Assembly: GCA_040883315.1 (NCBI GenBank)
Contig: JBFLKU010000006.1
Coordinates: 1-64,000 of the forward strand
DNA length: 64,000 nt
Direction of reading: 5' to 3'
From: JAFGUF01 sp040883315
GTDB lineage: Bacteria; Bacillota; Clostridia; Christensenellales; UMGS416
Of this stretch, positions 8,116 through 16,373 are shown in pieces (position 1 is the stretch's first letter; every line of letters begins with the position of its first letter). The notes below the pieces were generated by a model that saw nothing but the letters and a program-made list of their open reading frames with translations, did not search any database and had not been told where the DNA came from. A program made the position numbers and the translations under genes.

Positions 8116-9108
8116 ATGAAATCAAAGAAAAAGACAATTTCAGTTTTTTTAATAATAATAGCAGTAGTGGTTTTTTCTTTTTCAGGGTGCGGAAAGCATG
8201 AGATAAAGGAAATAATAGAAGAGAATGGTATGACCCCTGAAAACATAGCTGAGTGGACCATGGATATAGTGTATATCAGCGAAACCAGAGGCACAGGAGA
8301 CAAAATATACACTACTCTTGGCGGAGATAGTGACGCATTTATTTCAATATTGAATTCTATTTATGCAGCAGATATAGCGGAAAAGCCAAAAACCATTTTT
8401 TCAGCAGAGGCAATGTGCCAATATAAAATAGAATTTTATCATACTGATAAAGAAAATCCGCAGATGACTTTTTACTTTGTACAGGGCGCAGAGCAGACTT
8501 TGCTGACATATGTGACCAAAACCAAAGAAGGTGAAGAGACATACATAAATTATGAGTTCTTTACGCCTTATGGGGACGTTGCCACTGTGCTGGCAGAGCA
8601 AAGAGCGGACGCATTTGTTCCAGAGGACGAGCTGGCAATCTCTTTTGTATCCAGAACAGAGATGATGTCTACTATACAAGAGGCTGACCTAATATATTTC
8701 GTGCCTGAAAAAGAGCTGGAGAACAATGAGAGAGACAACACCGATATACCTTTTGAATTCTACGAGGGAGAACTGCCTGATGACAAGGCTACAAACTCTC
8801 AGCTATATTCCAGCAGAACAGTCGCCGGCATTTTGAGCGATGAATACCTGCTGACCTCACATGTGACCAATGATAAGGGGATATCCGAGGAGTGGTCAAT
8901 TACAGAGGTCAGATACAATGATACATATACCTTGGTGCTGGTCACAAGGCCTCAATACGATATATTGGATAGCCTAGGATTATCGCCAAGCAGTGCCATA
9001 TTGCTGAAAAAAGCAGACCTGCCTTTGGATAAATGGATAGTATTTTTGGATATTGACAATGAAAACAAGGTGGTGGATGTGATAGATCCAGAATTGGAAC
9101 TTCATTAA
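8116..9108 (+). CDS. Putative lipoprotein, unknown function
   Basis: The 330-residue precursor starts with a lysine-rich signal peptide and a hydrophobic core ending in FSGC (Cys25), the expected lipidation site, so it should be anchored on the outer face of the membrane. The mature part is acidic and shows no family I recognise. It contains YFVP and repeated EDELAISF-like segments. The ATG follows AAAGTAGGT. It is followed after 37 bases by a cation antiporter, but shared function cannot be inferred. Confidence 0.7.
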   Translation: MKSKKKTISVFLIIIAVVVFSFSGCGKHEIKEIIEENGMTPENIAEWTMDIVYISETRGTGDKIYTTLGGDSDAFISILNSIYAADIAEKPKTIFSAEAMCQYKIEFYHTDKENPQMTFYFVQGAEQTLLTYVTKTKEGEETYINYEFFTPYGDVATVLAEQRADAFVPEDELAISFVSRTEMMSTIQEADLIYFVPEKELENNERDNTDIPFEFYEGELPDDKATNSQLYSSRTVAGILSDEYLLTSHVTNDKGISEEWSITEVRYNDTYTLVLVTRPQYDILDSLGLSPSSAILLKKADLPLDKWIVFLDIDNENKVVDVIDPELELH

Positions 9109-9145
9109 TTAGATTTTTAAAAATTCGAATAGATAAGGATATTAA

Positions 9146-10150
9146 ATGGATCAAAATATTTTATTAGCAGTCGTTCTTTTAGCAGTTGGATTTTTGCTGA
9201 CTATTAAGGGCGGAGACTGGTTTGTGGATGCTGCAATTTGGGTGGCAGAGGTGACCAACATTCCGAAGATACTGATAGGTGCAACTATTGTAGCGCTTTG
9301 CACTACTATGCCGGAGCTGATGGTTTCCACATTTGCAGTAGCATCTGGAACACAGGACATGGGCATAGGTAATGCGGTTGGTTCTATAATATGTAACACC
9401 AGCTTGATACTTGGAATATCTATCACTTTCCTTCCCAGCACAGTAAGCCGCAAATCATTCTGGATAAAGTGTGCTTTTCTCGTAGGTTCCATTCTAACAT
9501 TGGCAATCTTTGCACTTGACTTAAGAATTACGTGGATTGAAGGCTCGATTCTAGTTGTATTCCTCATCCTCTACTTCCTGATTAACGTTCGCACAGCTAT
9601 GGACGCAAGAAGCGGAAATGTGATACATGAGAGCGTGGATACCACCAAAAAGACCGTGACAAAAAACCTGATGAAATTTTTGTTTGGAGTTGTTTTTATA
9701 ATAATCGGTGCAAGGCTTTTGGTAGACAACGGAGTGATAATAGCAAAGGCATTGGGTGTATCAGACCAGATAATCGGGCTGACAGTAATAGCATTGGGAA
9801 CATCGCTTCCGGAGCTGATAACCACAATATCTGCTGTTGTGAAAAGAGAGTTTACACTATCTATAGGCAATGTACTTGGCGCAAATATATTAAATATTTT
9901 ATTGATAATATCCGTTTGCTCTATAATGACAGACAGCGGACTAGAAATATCGATGCAGAATGTACCATTAATAAAGAGCCAGATACCTCAGTCGTTGTAT
10001 TTGGATTTGCCAGTAGCACTAGCTGTTTCATTGATAGTCATGGTTCCTGCACTAATTACAGGAAAATTCAAAAGATGGCAGGGCATCACTTTGCTGGCTA
10101 GCTATGTGATGTATATAGGATATTTAAGTTTAGATTTATTTTTAGCATAA
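9146..10150 (+). CDS. Calcium/sodium antiporter, CaCA (YrbG-like) family
   Basis: A membrane antiporter that should exchange Ca2+ or another cation for Na+ or H+. The 334 residues form about ten helices in two homologous halves. Each half carries the signature alpha-repeat: ATIVALCTTMPELMVS with GNAVGSIICN in the first, and LTVIALGTSLPELITT with GNVLGANILN in the second. The acidic residue after each Pro is the expected ion ligand. The ATG follows AAGGA. The LURP-one-like gene follows by 18 bases and is probably cotranscribed. Confidence 0.9.
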   Translation: MDQNILLAVVLLAVGFLLTIKGGDWFVDAAIWVAEVTNIPKILIGATIVALCTTMPELMVSTFAVASGTQDMGIGNAVGSIICNTSLILGISITFLPSTVSRKSFWIKCAFLVGSILTLAIFALDLRITWIEGSILVVFLILYFLINVRTAMDARSGNVIHESVDTTKKTVTKNLMKFLFGVVFIIIGARLLVDNGVIIAKALGVSDQIIGLTVIALGTSLPELITTISAVVKREFTLSIGNVLGANILNILLIISVCSIMTDSGLEISMQNVPLIKSQIPQSLYLDLPVALAVSLIVMVPALITGKFKRWQGITLLASYVMYIGYLSLDLFLA

Positions 10151-10168
10151 ATATAAAGGAGTAGGACT

Positions 10169-10660
10169 ATGAGAGTAAGTATTAAACAAAAAATCTTTTC
10201 TTTCGGAGATAAATTCTCGGTGAATGCTGAGGATGGAACACCTATAATTTTTGTAGAGGGCAAGGTATTTACAGTAGGCAACAAGCTGAATGTATACGAT
10301 GCCAATGGAGACGAGCTATTTTATATTGAGCAGAAGCTTTTCAAATTGCTTCCTGAATACAGAATTTTTTCTGGCGGGCAGGAAGTTGCATTTTTGAAGA
10401 GAGAGTTTACTATACTAAAGCCAAAAATCAATATTACAAGTACCTATGGCAATTTTTCTATTGAAGGTAATTTCATAGGCTATAACTTCAATATATTTAA
10501 GGATGGAAACGTGGTAGGAACTGTTAGCAAAAAGTTTGTGGCATTCTCAGACACATATACGCTGGATATCTTCGGGGAAGAAAATGTGCCGTTTTTAATC
10601 ACTCTGACAATAGTTATAGACCAGATACTCCACGATGGAGACAAGAAAAGCAGTTATTAA
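10169..10660 (+). CDS. LURP-one-related (tubby-like fold) protein
   Basis: The 163-residue sequence is a run of beta strands with the pattern FSFGDKFSV, GKVFTVGNKL, DELFYIEQKL and FKLLPEYRIF. This is typical of the LURP-one-related/YxjI family, a small tubby-like barrel. Its biochemical role in bacteria is not established. The C-terminal hydrophobic stretch is the central helix of the fold, not a membrane anchor. An AAAGGAG site precedes the ATG. It is the last gene before a two-way terminator. Confidence 0.85.
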   Translation: MRVSIKQKIFSFGDKFSVNAEDGTPIIFVEGKVFTVGNKLNVYDANGDELFYIEQKLFKLLPEYRIFSGGQEVAFLKREFTILKPKINITSTYGNFSIEGNFIGYNFNIFKDGNVVGTVSKKFVAFSDTYTLDIFGEENVPFLITLTIVIDQILHDGDKKSSY

Positions 10661-10669
10661 TAAAAACAG

Positions 10670-10704
10670 AAGCCTGAGAACTAAATTGGTTCACAGGCTT
10701 TTTT
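10670..10704. terminator. Terminator between convergent genes
   Basis: AAGCCTG...GAAC pairs with GTTC...CAGGCTT and is followed by TTTT on the plus strand. It lies just before the convergent MFS gene and may serve both strands. Confidence 0.75.
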
Positions 10705-10712
10705 AATGCATT

Positions 10713-12020
10713 TTATTTTTCATCCAGCATTTTCGTCATGGCAGGCAGATAAATAATCAGCACCGCGAGACGGAGAAGGCCGGAGAGAGAAAAGAGAATC
10801 TTGTATCTGTCCAAATCTATAAAAGCAAAATGAAAATTCACATCTCCAAGAAGCTCTAGGAATACTCCGCCCGTAAGGTAACCAAGAACTGTGGCAATAG
10901 AGGTTATTACGGAGTATATAGCTATATACATTGTTCGATTGTCTTGAGGCAGAGTGCTGATTAGCATTTTCTGGGCTGTAGTATTTATTCCTATTAGGGT
11001 CATGCCGTTAAATATTGAAAACAGTAAAAAAGCAACTATACTTCCTTTGGTAGAAAACAACATTATCATCGGTATTATAGATGATACAACGCCTGCACGA
11101 ATTAATACATGATGTGTGCCGGATTTATCCAGAGCATTCCCCCACATTGGAGCAGCGAAGAAAGCTACTGAGTTAAACGCTATCTGCCCAAAAACAGCAA
11201 CCTTTATAAAAGAAAGCTCCAGTGCTGTAAGTGCATAAAGATTGTAGAAGGCTACAGAAAGGTTTAGGGTGAATGCCCACAATGACCAGAAGATTATATA
11301 TCTTCTGAAGCCGGCAGAAGCGAAAGCCTTTTTGAAAAATGCTTTCAGAGGTGGGCGAGGCGCTACATTCATGGGTATATCTGTTATAAAAACAAATCCA
11401 AGTATATCTATAATTCCAGCTACTCCTGCAATTGCAAAGACTATAGCGAAAGATTCATACGACGTATTATTATTTAGATATATAGACACCAGCAAAGTGG
11501 CAGTGACTGATACGATAGTGCCTATAGACTCTCTTAGCCCAAAATATCTTCCTATCATCTGTGGTGGTATAAGGTCGCCAATCCATGAGAAGAATCCAAC
11601 TCCCAGCATGCTATTGGCGATTGATGAGATTATCATGAAGAAAAGTATATAGTATACGGCATTAGAGCCGTTGTTGGCTAGAACCAACAGAGGCACAAGC
11701 CCTATAGCCACCCATGAAAGCCTGGCGACTATTCCGCACGCAATGAATAGTGACTTTCTCTTTTTGGTTTTTTCCAATATTATAGATGCTGCTATCTGCA
11801 GGGCGTTGCCAAAGATAGGCAAAGCAATAAGCAGGCTGTAGAAAAAATCACCCGCACCTAGCTTGTCTGCAAATTTTGTGATAGGTACGCCTGTGGTTAT
11901 AGGAAAAAATATATAAAAAGCCGCAAAGGAAAAAATAGTGATACTAATGTCCTTGCGGCGTTTTTTGTCTAAATTAAAATTGTCGTATAGTGATTTGACT
12001 GGTCCTGAGTATCTTGACAT
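10713..12020 (-). CDS. MFS transporter
   Basis: A 435-residue protein with about 12 hydrophobic helices in two halves, joined by a charged loop near residues 210-230 (DIPMNVAPRPPLKAF). The motif after helix 2, EKTKKRKSLF, is the basic A-loop of major facilitator proteins. Substrate unknown. The ATG is preceded by AGGAGG, 9 bases away. It is a single gene downstream of queT on the same strand, 85 bases apart, so possibly but not clearly cotranscribed. Confidence 0.85.
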   Translation of the reverse strand: MSRYSGPVKSLYDNFNLDKKRRKDISITIFSFAAFYIFFPITTGVPITKFADKLGAGDFFYSLLIALPIFGNALQIAASIILEKTKKRKSLFIACGIVARLSWVAIGLVPLLVLANNGSNAVYYILFFMIISSIANSMLGVGFFSWIGDLIPPQMIGRYFGLRESIGTIVSVTATLLVSIYLNNNTSYESFAIVFAIAGVAGIIDILGFVFITDIPMNVAPRPPLKAFFKKAFASAGFRRYIIFWSLWAFTLNLSVAFYNLYALTALELSFIKVAVFGQIAFNSVAFFAAPMWGNALDKSGTHHVLIRAGVVSSIIPMIMLFSTKGSIVAFLLFSIFNGMTLIGINTTAQKMLISTLPQDNRTMYIAIYSVITSIATVLGYLTGGVFLELLGDVNFHFAFIDLDRYKILFSLSGLLRLAVLIIYLPAMTKMLDEK

Positions 12021-12105
12021 TTAAATCGAGCCTCCTGAAAGTACAAAGATGATACTTTGCTTTCACGCCGATTATAATACAAGATGCAAAAAAGTCAATT
12101 GTTTT

Positions 12106-12609
12106 TTATAACAATTCTTCATTGTCTTTCTTTAAAACTTTTTTGAGCACTAGCAGAAGCAATATTCCCAAAACATAGCATGCTATCACTTGGCCTGCAC
12201 CTACTTGCAGCATTAGGATAGGAAGAGAAATGGGAACCTGCACAACATAGTATAGAAGCAGCCCTACGACCACTGCATTTACTACAACTGGCGGCAAAGG
12301 AACCAAGAAAATGTGTTTTCTCAGCTTGTATGATAGCCATGCAGCTACAAGCGTGGCTAGAGAGCCGAAAATAATATCCAATATACCGGCGCTCAATCCT
12401 AGCATAGTACCAATTGTATTTGTAAGTATGCAGCCAATAAAAAGCCCGGGAATGGCACTAGGAAACAATGCTGGAAGCACTGTTAAAGCCTCTGAAAACC
12501 TGATTTGAATGGGCCCGTATGATAGTGGCGCAACAGCAAGGCTGATGGCAGTATATGCAGCAGCAATAAGGGCTGCTTGCGTTATATATCTGGTATTTAT
12601 TTTTTTCAT
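12106..12609 (-). CDS. queT: Queuosine-precursor transporter, QueT family
   Basis: A substrate-binding S component of an energy-coupling-factor transporter. The QueT family is predicted to import a 7-deazaguanine queuosine precursor. The sequence has about five membrane helices and the family-type segments APLSYGPIQIRFSEAL and LPALFPSAIPGLFIGC. I start at Met 12609, which has GGAG 8 bases upstream; an upstream in-frame ATG at 12621 overlaps that ribosome site. No preQ1 riboswitch is recognisable in front. The queuosine genes queA and tgt lie at 55-57 kb of this window. Confidence 0.88.
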   Translation of the reverse strand: MKKINTRYITQAALIAAAYTAISLAVAPLSYGPIQIRFSEALTVLPALFPSAIPGLFIGCILTNTIGTMLGLSAGILDIIFGSLATLVAAWLSYKLRKHIFLVPLPPVVVNAVVVGLLLYYVVQVPISLPILMLQVGAGQVIACYVLGILLLLVLKKVLKKDNEELL

Positions 12610-12665
12610 GCTATTCTCCATATGATAAAAAGTATAATTACGGCACTAAAATAAAGTGCGGAATA

Positions 12666-12694
12666 AGAATATCATAAAGAGGTTGATTTATCAA
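12666..12694 (-). promoter_or_regulatory. Possible queT promoter
   Basis: On the minus strand: TTGATA, 17 bases, TATTCT. Its -35 is one half of the palindrome TATCAACTGTTGATA (12689-12703); the other half is the -35 of the divergent promoter. Confidence 0.45.
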
Positions 12695-12697
12695 CTG

Positions 12698-12725
12698 TTG
12701 ATATTTAAAGGGGTTATGTTATAAT
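12698..12725 (+). promoter_or_regulatory. Promoter of the GNAT-GtrA fusion gene
   Basis: TTGATA, 16 bases, TATAAT with a TGn extension, 22 bases before the ATG. Confidence 0.6.
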
Positions 12726-12747
12726 ACCCAAAGAGAAGGTACTGCTT

Positions 12748-13701
12748 ATGGATTTGATGAAAATTGATATAATTAAAGATAGCATAAGGCTTCGACCTAT
12801 AAGGATGCAGGATAAGGACGATATATATGCAGAATTCACCGATGAAGTGGTGGAATACATGCTGCCAAATACGCCCAAAGACATAGATGAGACTATTGAG
12901 TTTATCGATGTTTCTATTGCTACGATGGAGGCGGGGTACAATATACAGCTTTGCATTGTAGACGCTGAAACAGATGAATTTTTTGGCTGCATTGGTCTGC
13001 ACAGAATAGACAAGGATATCCCTGAATTTGGCATATGGCTGAAAAAGAGTGCCCACGGGAAAGGCATAGGCAAAAAGAGCATAAAAATGCTTTATGACTT
13101 TGCCTGTGAAAACCTGAAACACAAATACTACAAATACCCTGTGGATGAGAGAAACATACCGAGCAGTAAGATACCGGAATTTCTAGGCGGCGAGATAGCC
13201 GAACATGAAACATATGACAGAGAGGGCAGAGAGCCGCTGCGTGTGGTGGTGTATAAAATCCGTGCAAACAGGAGAAACCCTATGATAACGAAGGCAAAAG
13301 AAGTCTATATAAAGTATAGACAATTTATTTTGTTTTGCGTAGTAGGGGCAATGAACACTATAATTACGCTGGCTGTATTATACGTACTGAATAGTATTGT
13401 AGGACTAAATCATATATTAGCATCTGATATTGGATATTTGTGCGGAGTGGTGAATGGATACATATGGTCTACGTTTTTAGTATTTAAAAAGAAAAAAACA
13501 GTAAACAATGCAGTTAAGTTTATAATAGTAAATCTCATTGTGCTTTCTGCAAATACAGCGCTTATGTATTTGTTTGTGGATATTATAGGAATGGAAAACT
13601 CGCTTAATTTAGGGAAACTGCCGGCACAAGCAATAACAATATGCTTTACGATGGTCATGAACTTTTTGCTAAATAAGTTCTGGACATTTAAGGAAAAATG
13701 A
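12748..13701 (+). CDS. GNAT acetyltransferase-GtrA fusion protein
   Basis: A 317-residue two-domain protein. Residues 1-175 are a GNAT-type N-acetyltransferase of the RimJ/RimL kind (IRLRPI at the start; acetyl-CoA loop SAHGKGIGKKS at 101-111). Residues about 188-317 are a GtrA-family membrane domain of four helices (FCVVGAMNTIITL, ending NFLLNKFWTF). GtrA proteins are thought to help move lipid-linked sugars across the membrane. The reading frame is open throughout, so this is a real fusion and not two genes. The ATG follows AGAAGG. Target of the acetylation is unknown. Confidence 0.85.
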   Translation: MDLMKIDIIKDSIRLRPIRMQDKDDIYAEFTDEVVEYMLPNTPKDIDETIEFIDVSIATMEAGYNIQLCIVDAETDEFFGCIGLHRIDKDIPEFGIWLKKSAHGKGIGKKSIKMLYDFACENLKHKYYKYPVDERNIPSSKIPEFLGGEIAEHETYDREGREPLRVVVYKIRANRRNPMITKAKEVYIKYRQFILFCVVGAMNTIITLAVLYVLNSIVGLNHILASDIGYLCGVVNGYIWSTFLVFKKKKTVNNAVKFIIVNLIVLSANTALMYLFVDIIGMENSLNLGKLPAQAITICFTMVMNFLLNKFWTFKEK

Positions 13702-13770
13702 CATATAATATGCAGGCAGTATAATAAAAAATTATGTTTTATAAATGCAAAACAAGACCATAAAAAGCTG

Positions 13771-13799
13771 TTGACTTGTAAATTATATGGTGTTATAAT
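13771..13799 (+). promoter_or_regulatory. Promoter of rpmG-secE-nusG
   Basis: TTGACT, 17 bases, TATAAT, about 125 bases before rpmG. Confidence 0.7.
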
Positions 13800-13804
13800 G
13801 TTAG

Positions 13805-13837
13805 CGGTGTCTTTTCAGAGAAAAGAGACCGTTTTTT
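13805..13837 (+). terminator. Leader hairpin with T run (possible attenuator)
   Basis: CGGTGTCTTTT (13805-13815) pairs with AAAAGAGACCG (13821-13831) apart from one mismatch, followed by six T. It starts at the predicted transcription start of the promoter at 13771, so it would be the very 5' end of the rpmG transcript. Confidence 0.55.
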
Positions 13838-13922
13838 AATGAAAGAATTATTTCTTTTTATCTTTACAGTTTTATATGATATATCGTTGTATCATTAAGG
13901 CATAGAAAGGACTTGAATAACA

Positions 13923-14072
13923 ATGCGTGTAGGAATAACTTTAGCATGTACAGAATGCAAACAAAGAAATTACGAAACAAAGAAGAACAAGAAAAACAAT
14001 ACAGACAGAATAGAGCTGAATAAGTATTGTCGTTTTTGCAAAAAGCAAACATTACACAGAGAAACAAAATAA
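13923..14072 (+). CDS. rpmG: 50S ribosomal protein L33
   Basis: A short gene of 49 residues. The protein begins MRVGITLACTECKQRNY and ends YCRFCKKQTLHRETK. The paired CxxC motifs (Cys9/Cys12 and Cys36/Cys39) identify the Zn-binding form of L33 in the large ribosomal subunit. AAAGGA stands about 11 bases before the ATG. The order rpmG-secE-nusG is standard in bacteria and supports the call. Confidence 0.96.
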   Translation: MRVGITLACTECKQRNYETKKNKKNNTDRIELNKYCRFCKKQTLHRETK

Positions 14073-14095
14073 TTTTATTACGTTAGGATGTAATC

Positions 14096-14338
14096 ATGGC
14101 AAACACAAAAGTTAAGAAAACAGATAAGAGCAAGAAAAAACGCGGATTTCTAAGAAGAATCGGTCATTTTTTCAAGGAAGTTGTAAGCGAACTGAAAAAA
14201 GTAACTTGGCCTACAAAAAGAACAGTTGTATCATATACAATTGCTGTTGTAGTATTTGTAATCATTATGATGGTTATCGTATTCTTTTTAGACCAAGGTG
14301 CAACAAAAGTATTTGACCTTATAGGCAAAATACAATAA
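14096..14338 (+). CDS. secE: Preprotein translocase subunit SecE
   Basis: The small essential clamp subunit of the SecYEG protein-export channel. The 80 residues have a basic N-terminus (KVKKTDKSKKKRG), the amphipathic cytoplasmic helix with the SecE hallmark VVSELKKVTWPTKR (about 31-44) and a single membrane helix (about 49-70). This single-helix form is usual outside the gammaproteobacteria. AGGATG precedes the ATG. It lies between rpmG and nusG. Confidence 0.95.
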   Translation: MANTKVKKTDKSKKKRGFLRRIGHFFKEVVSELKKVTWPTKRTVVSYTIAVVVFVIIMMVIVFFLDQGATKVFDLIGKIQ

Positions 14339-14470
14339 TTCTGTTATATTTTGATACTTGTTTTCATCAAGCACTATTTAAAATTTGCTTGCTGCAGATA
14401 AGTATTGGCTAGACTTACACATGAGTTGAACTACTGGCAAAGGAGGCAAGGGTACTATATCCCTAATGTT

Positions 14471-15001
14471 ATGACAGAAAAAGATAAAGGCGCTTGGTAT
14501 GTAGTTCATACGTATTCAGGTTATGAAAATAAAGTAAAATCCAACTTGGAAAAGGCCATCGAAAACCAAAACCTGCAGGATCAGATTTTTGAAATCAAGG
14601 TTCCTATGGAGGAAGTTTTGGATGTAAAAAACGGCAAGAAAAAGCTTGTGATGAAAAAGGTCTTTCCGGGCTATGTGATGGTTAAAATGGTGATGAATGA
14701 CGACTCTTGGTATGTTGTGCGAAATACAAGAGGCGTGACGGGCTTTGTTGGCCCAGGTTCAAAGCCTGTTCCTTTAACTGATGAAGAAGTAGTCACCATG
14801 GGAATGGAGCGCATTCCTATCAAGCGCACATTCGAGGTGGGCGACACCGTGCGAGTGATAAAGGGTGCACTGGAAAACTTCAATGGCGTAGTAGAGGAAG
14901 TATTTGAAGACAGGCAAAAGGTGAGAATATCGGTTTCTATGTTTGGTCGTGAAACGCCAGTGGAGCTGGAATTCTTCCAAGTAAAGAAAATAAAAGACTA
15001 A
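14471..15001 (+). CDS. nusG: Transcription antitermination/elongation factor NusG
   Basis: Binds RNA polymerase and tunes elongation, pausing and termination. The N-terminal domain starts WYVVHTYSGYENKVK and contains FPGYVMVKM. The C-terminal KOW domain is FEVGDTVRVIKGALENFNG. I place the start at ATG 14471 (176 residues), because MTEKDKGAWYVVHTY matches the usual NusG beginning. The frame is open back to a TTG at 14405 (198 residues). The only strong ribosome site, AAAGGAGG, ends about 25 bases before the ATG, too far for normal use, so the start deserves checking. Confidence 0.92.
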   Translation: MTEKDKGAWYVVHTYSGYENKVKSNLEKAIENQNLQDQIFEIKVPMEEVLDVKNGKKKLVMKKVFPGYVMVKMVMNDDSWYVVRNTRGVTGFVGPGSKPVPLTDEEVVTMGMERIPIKRTFEVGDTVRVIKGALENFNGVVEEVFEDRQKVRISVSMFGRETPVELEFFQVKKIKD

Positions 15002-15033
15002 AATGCATATTACACTTTTTTAAGTGTTTTATA

Positions 15034-15102
15034 GTGGGAGGGCTGGTTGCTCACAGGCTCGTCATTCTGAGAGCGATGTCAATCTGACACCCGATTAACC
15101 AC
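15034..15102 (+). promoter_or_regulatory. rplK leader, probable ribosomal protein L1 binding site
   Basis: The 120-base gap before rplK contains GTGGGAGGGCTGG, an internal hairpin region and CCCGATTAACCAC just before the ribosome site. GTGG pairs with CCAC to close the structure. This is the layout of the L1-responsive leader that represses rplK-rplA when free L1 builds up. A weak hairpin with T bases (ACACTT/AAGTGT, 15012-15027) lies just before it. Confidence 0.65.
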
Positions 15103-15122
15103 AATATAAGGAGGACAAAAAA

Positions 15123-15548
15123 ATGGCAAAGAAAGTAATGGGTCTAATTAAATTGCAAGTGCCAGCTGGAAAAGCATCTCCGGCACCACCAATTGGTCCG
15201 GCTTTGGGTCAGCATGGTGTAAACATCATGGGCTTTTGCAAAGACTTTAACTCAAGAACATCTCAACAAGAAGGTTTGATTATCCCTGTTGTTATCACAG
15301 TGTATCAAGATCGTTCATTTTCATTTATCACCAAAACACCACCAGCTGCTGTTTTGATAAAGAAAGCATGCAACATCAAGAGCGGTTCAGGCGAACCACA
15401 CACAAAAAAGGTAGCAACAATAACACATGCACAACTGCAGGAAATCGCAGAGCTGAAAATGCCAGATTTGAATGCAGCAAGTGTTGAAGCAGCTATTTCT
15501 ATGATTGCTGGCACAGCCAGAAGCATGGGTGTAGTAGTAGAAGGATAG
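15123..15548 (+). CDS. rplK: 50S ribosomal protein L11
   Basis: Part of the GTPase-associated centre of the large subunit, needed for the stringent response through RelA-type enzymes. It has 141 residues, the standard length. The N-terminal domain contains KLQVPAGKASPAPPIGPALG and the C-terminal RNA-binding domain contains ITHAQLQEIAELKMPDLNA. AAGGAGG precedes the ATG. It forms an operon with rplA behind a probable L1-binding leader. Confidence 0.97.
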   Translation: MAKKVMGLIKLQVPAGKASPAPPIGPALGQHGVNIMGFCKDFNSRTSQQEGLIIPVVITVYQDRSFSFITKTPPAAVLIKKACNIKSGSGEPHTKKVATITHAQLQEIAELKMPDLNAASVEAAISMIAGTARSMGVVVEG

Positions 15549-15608
15549 TACAAATTTACAACTTGTGGAAGGCACAAGCCGATATTACCACATGGAGGAT
15601 ATGTTGAA

Positions 15609-16301
15609 ATGAAAAGAGGAAAAAAATATCAAGACAGCGAAAAGCTGATTGAGAACTTAAAGTTATACGACACAGAAGAAGCTGTTGATTTAGTATTGCA
15701 GACTGCAAAGGCTAAATTTGACGAGACAATAGAAATATCTGCACGCTTGGGAGTAGACCCAAGGCACGCAGACCAACAAGTTAGAGGCACAGTAGTGCTG
15801 CCAAACGGTACTGGTAAAGAAGTTCGCGTATTGGTTGTTGCCAAAGGCGACGCTGCCAAAGCAGCAGAAGAAGCTGGTGCTGAGTACGTAGGTGTGGAAG
15901 AATACCTAGAAAAAATCGAAAAGCAAAACTGGTTCGATTTTGATGTTATGATTACAACACCTGATATGATGAGATTTGTAGGAAAGTTGGGTCGTGTATT
16001 AGGACCAAAAGGACTGATGCCAAACCCAAAATCAGGCACAGTAACACCTGATGTTGCAAAAGCAGTTGAAGAAATCAAATCTGGTAAAGTTGAATACCGT
16101 GTTGATAAATCTGCTATATGCCACGTTATTATCGGCAAGGCATCATTCGGAAAAGAAAAGCTTGTTGAAAACTTAAATACTCTGATGGAAGCTATAGTAA
16201 AGGCAAAGCCTTCTGCAGCAAAGGGTACTTATCTAAAATCTTTAGTAGTATCATCTACAATGGGCCCTGGAATCAGGTTGAATGCTCAAAAGTTCATGTA
16301 A
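15609..16301 (+). CDS. rplA: 50S ribosomal protein L1
   Basis: Forms the mobile L1 stalk of the ribosome and usually represses its own operon by binding the leader RNA. It is 230 residues, full length, with VLPNGTGK, LGRVLGPKGLMPNPKSGT and the terminal SSTMGPGIRLN. GGAGG precedes the ATG. It ends at a terminator at 16330. The usual next genes, rplJ and rplL, are absent here. Confidence 0.97.
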   Translation: MKRGKKYQDSEKLIENLKLYDTEEAVDLVLQTAKAKFDETIEISARLGVDPRHADQQVRGTVVLPNGTGKEVRVLVVAKGDAAKAAEEAGAEYVGVEEYLEKIEKQNWFDFDVMITTPDMMRFVGKLGRVLGPKGLMPNPKSGTVTPDVAKAVEEIKSGKVEYRVDKSAICHVIIGKASFGKEKLVENLNTLMEAIVKAKPSAAKGTYLKSLVVSSTMGPGIRLNAQKFM

Positions 16302-16329
16302 AAGAAGATTTAATTTATTTTTCAATTGG

Positions 16330-16356
16330 AGGGTTGTCTTTGGGACAACCCTTTTA
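16330..16356 (+). terminator. Terminator after rplA
   Basis: AGGGTTGTC pairs with GACAACCCT (9 bp, 5-base loop), followed by TTTT. It closes the ribosomal protein operon before the MATE gene. Confidence 0.85.
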
Positions 16357-16373
16357 ACATTATAGGAGCATGT

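Noticed and set aside
12610..12680. preQ1 riboswitch in front of queT
   Set aside because: The short leader has no sequence I can match to a preQ1 aptamer; only the promoter and ribosome site are supported.
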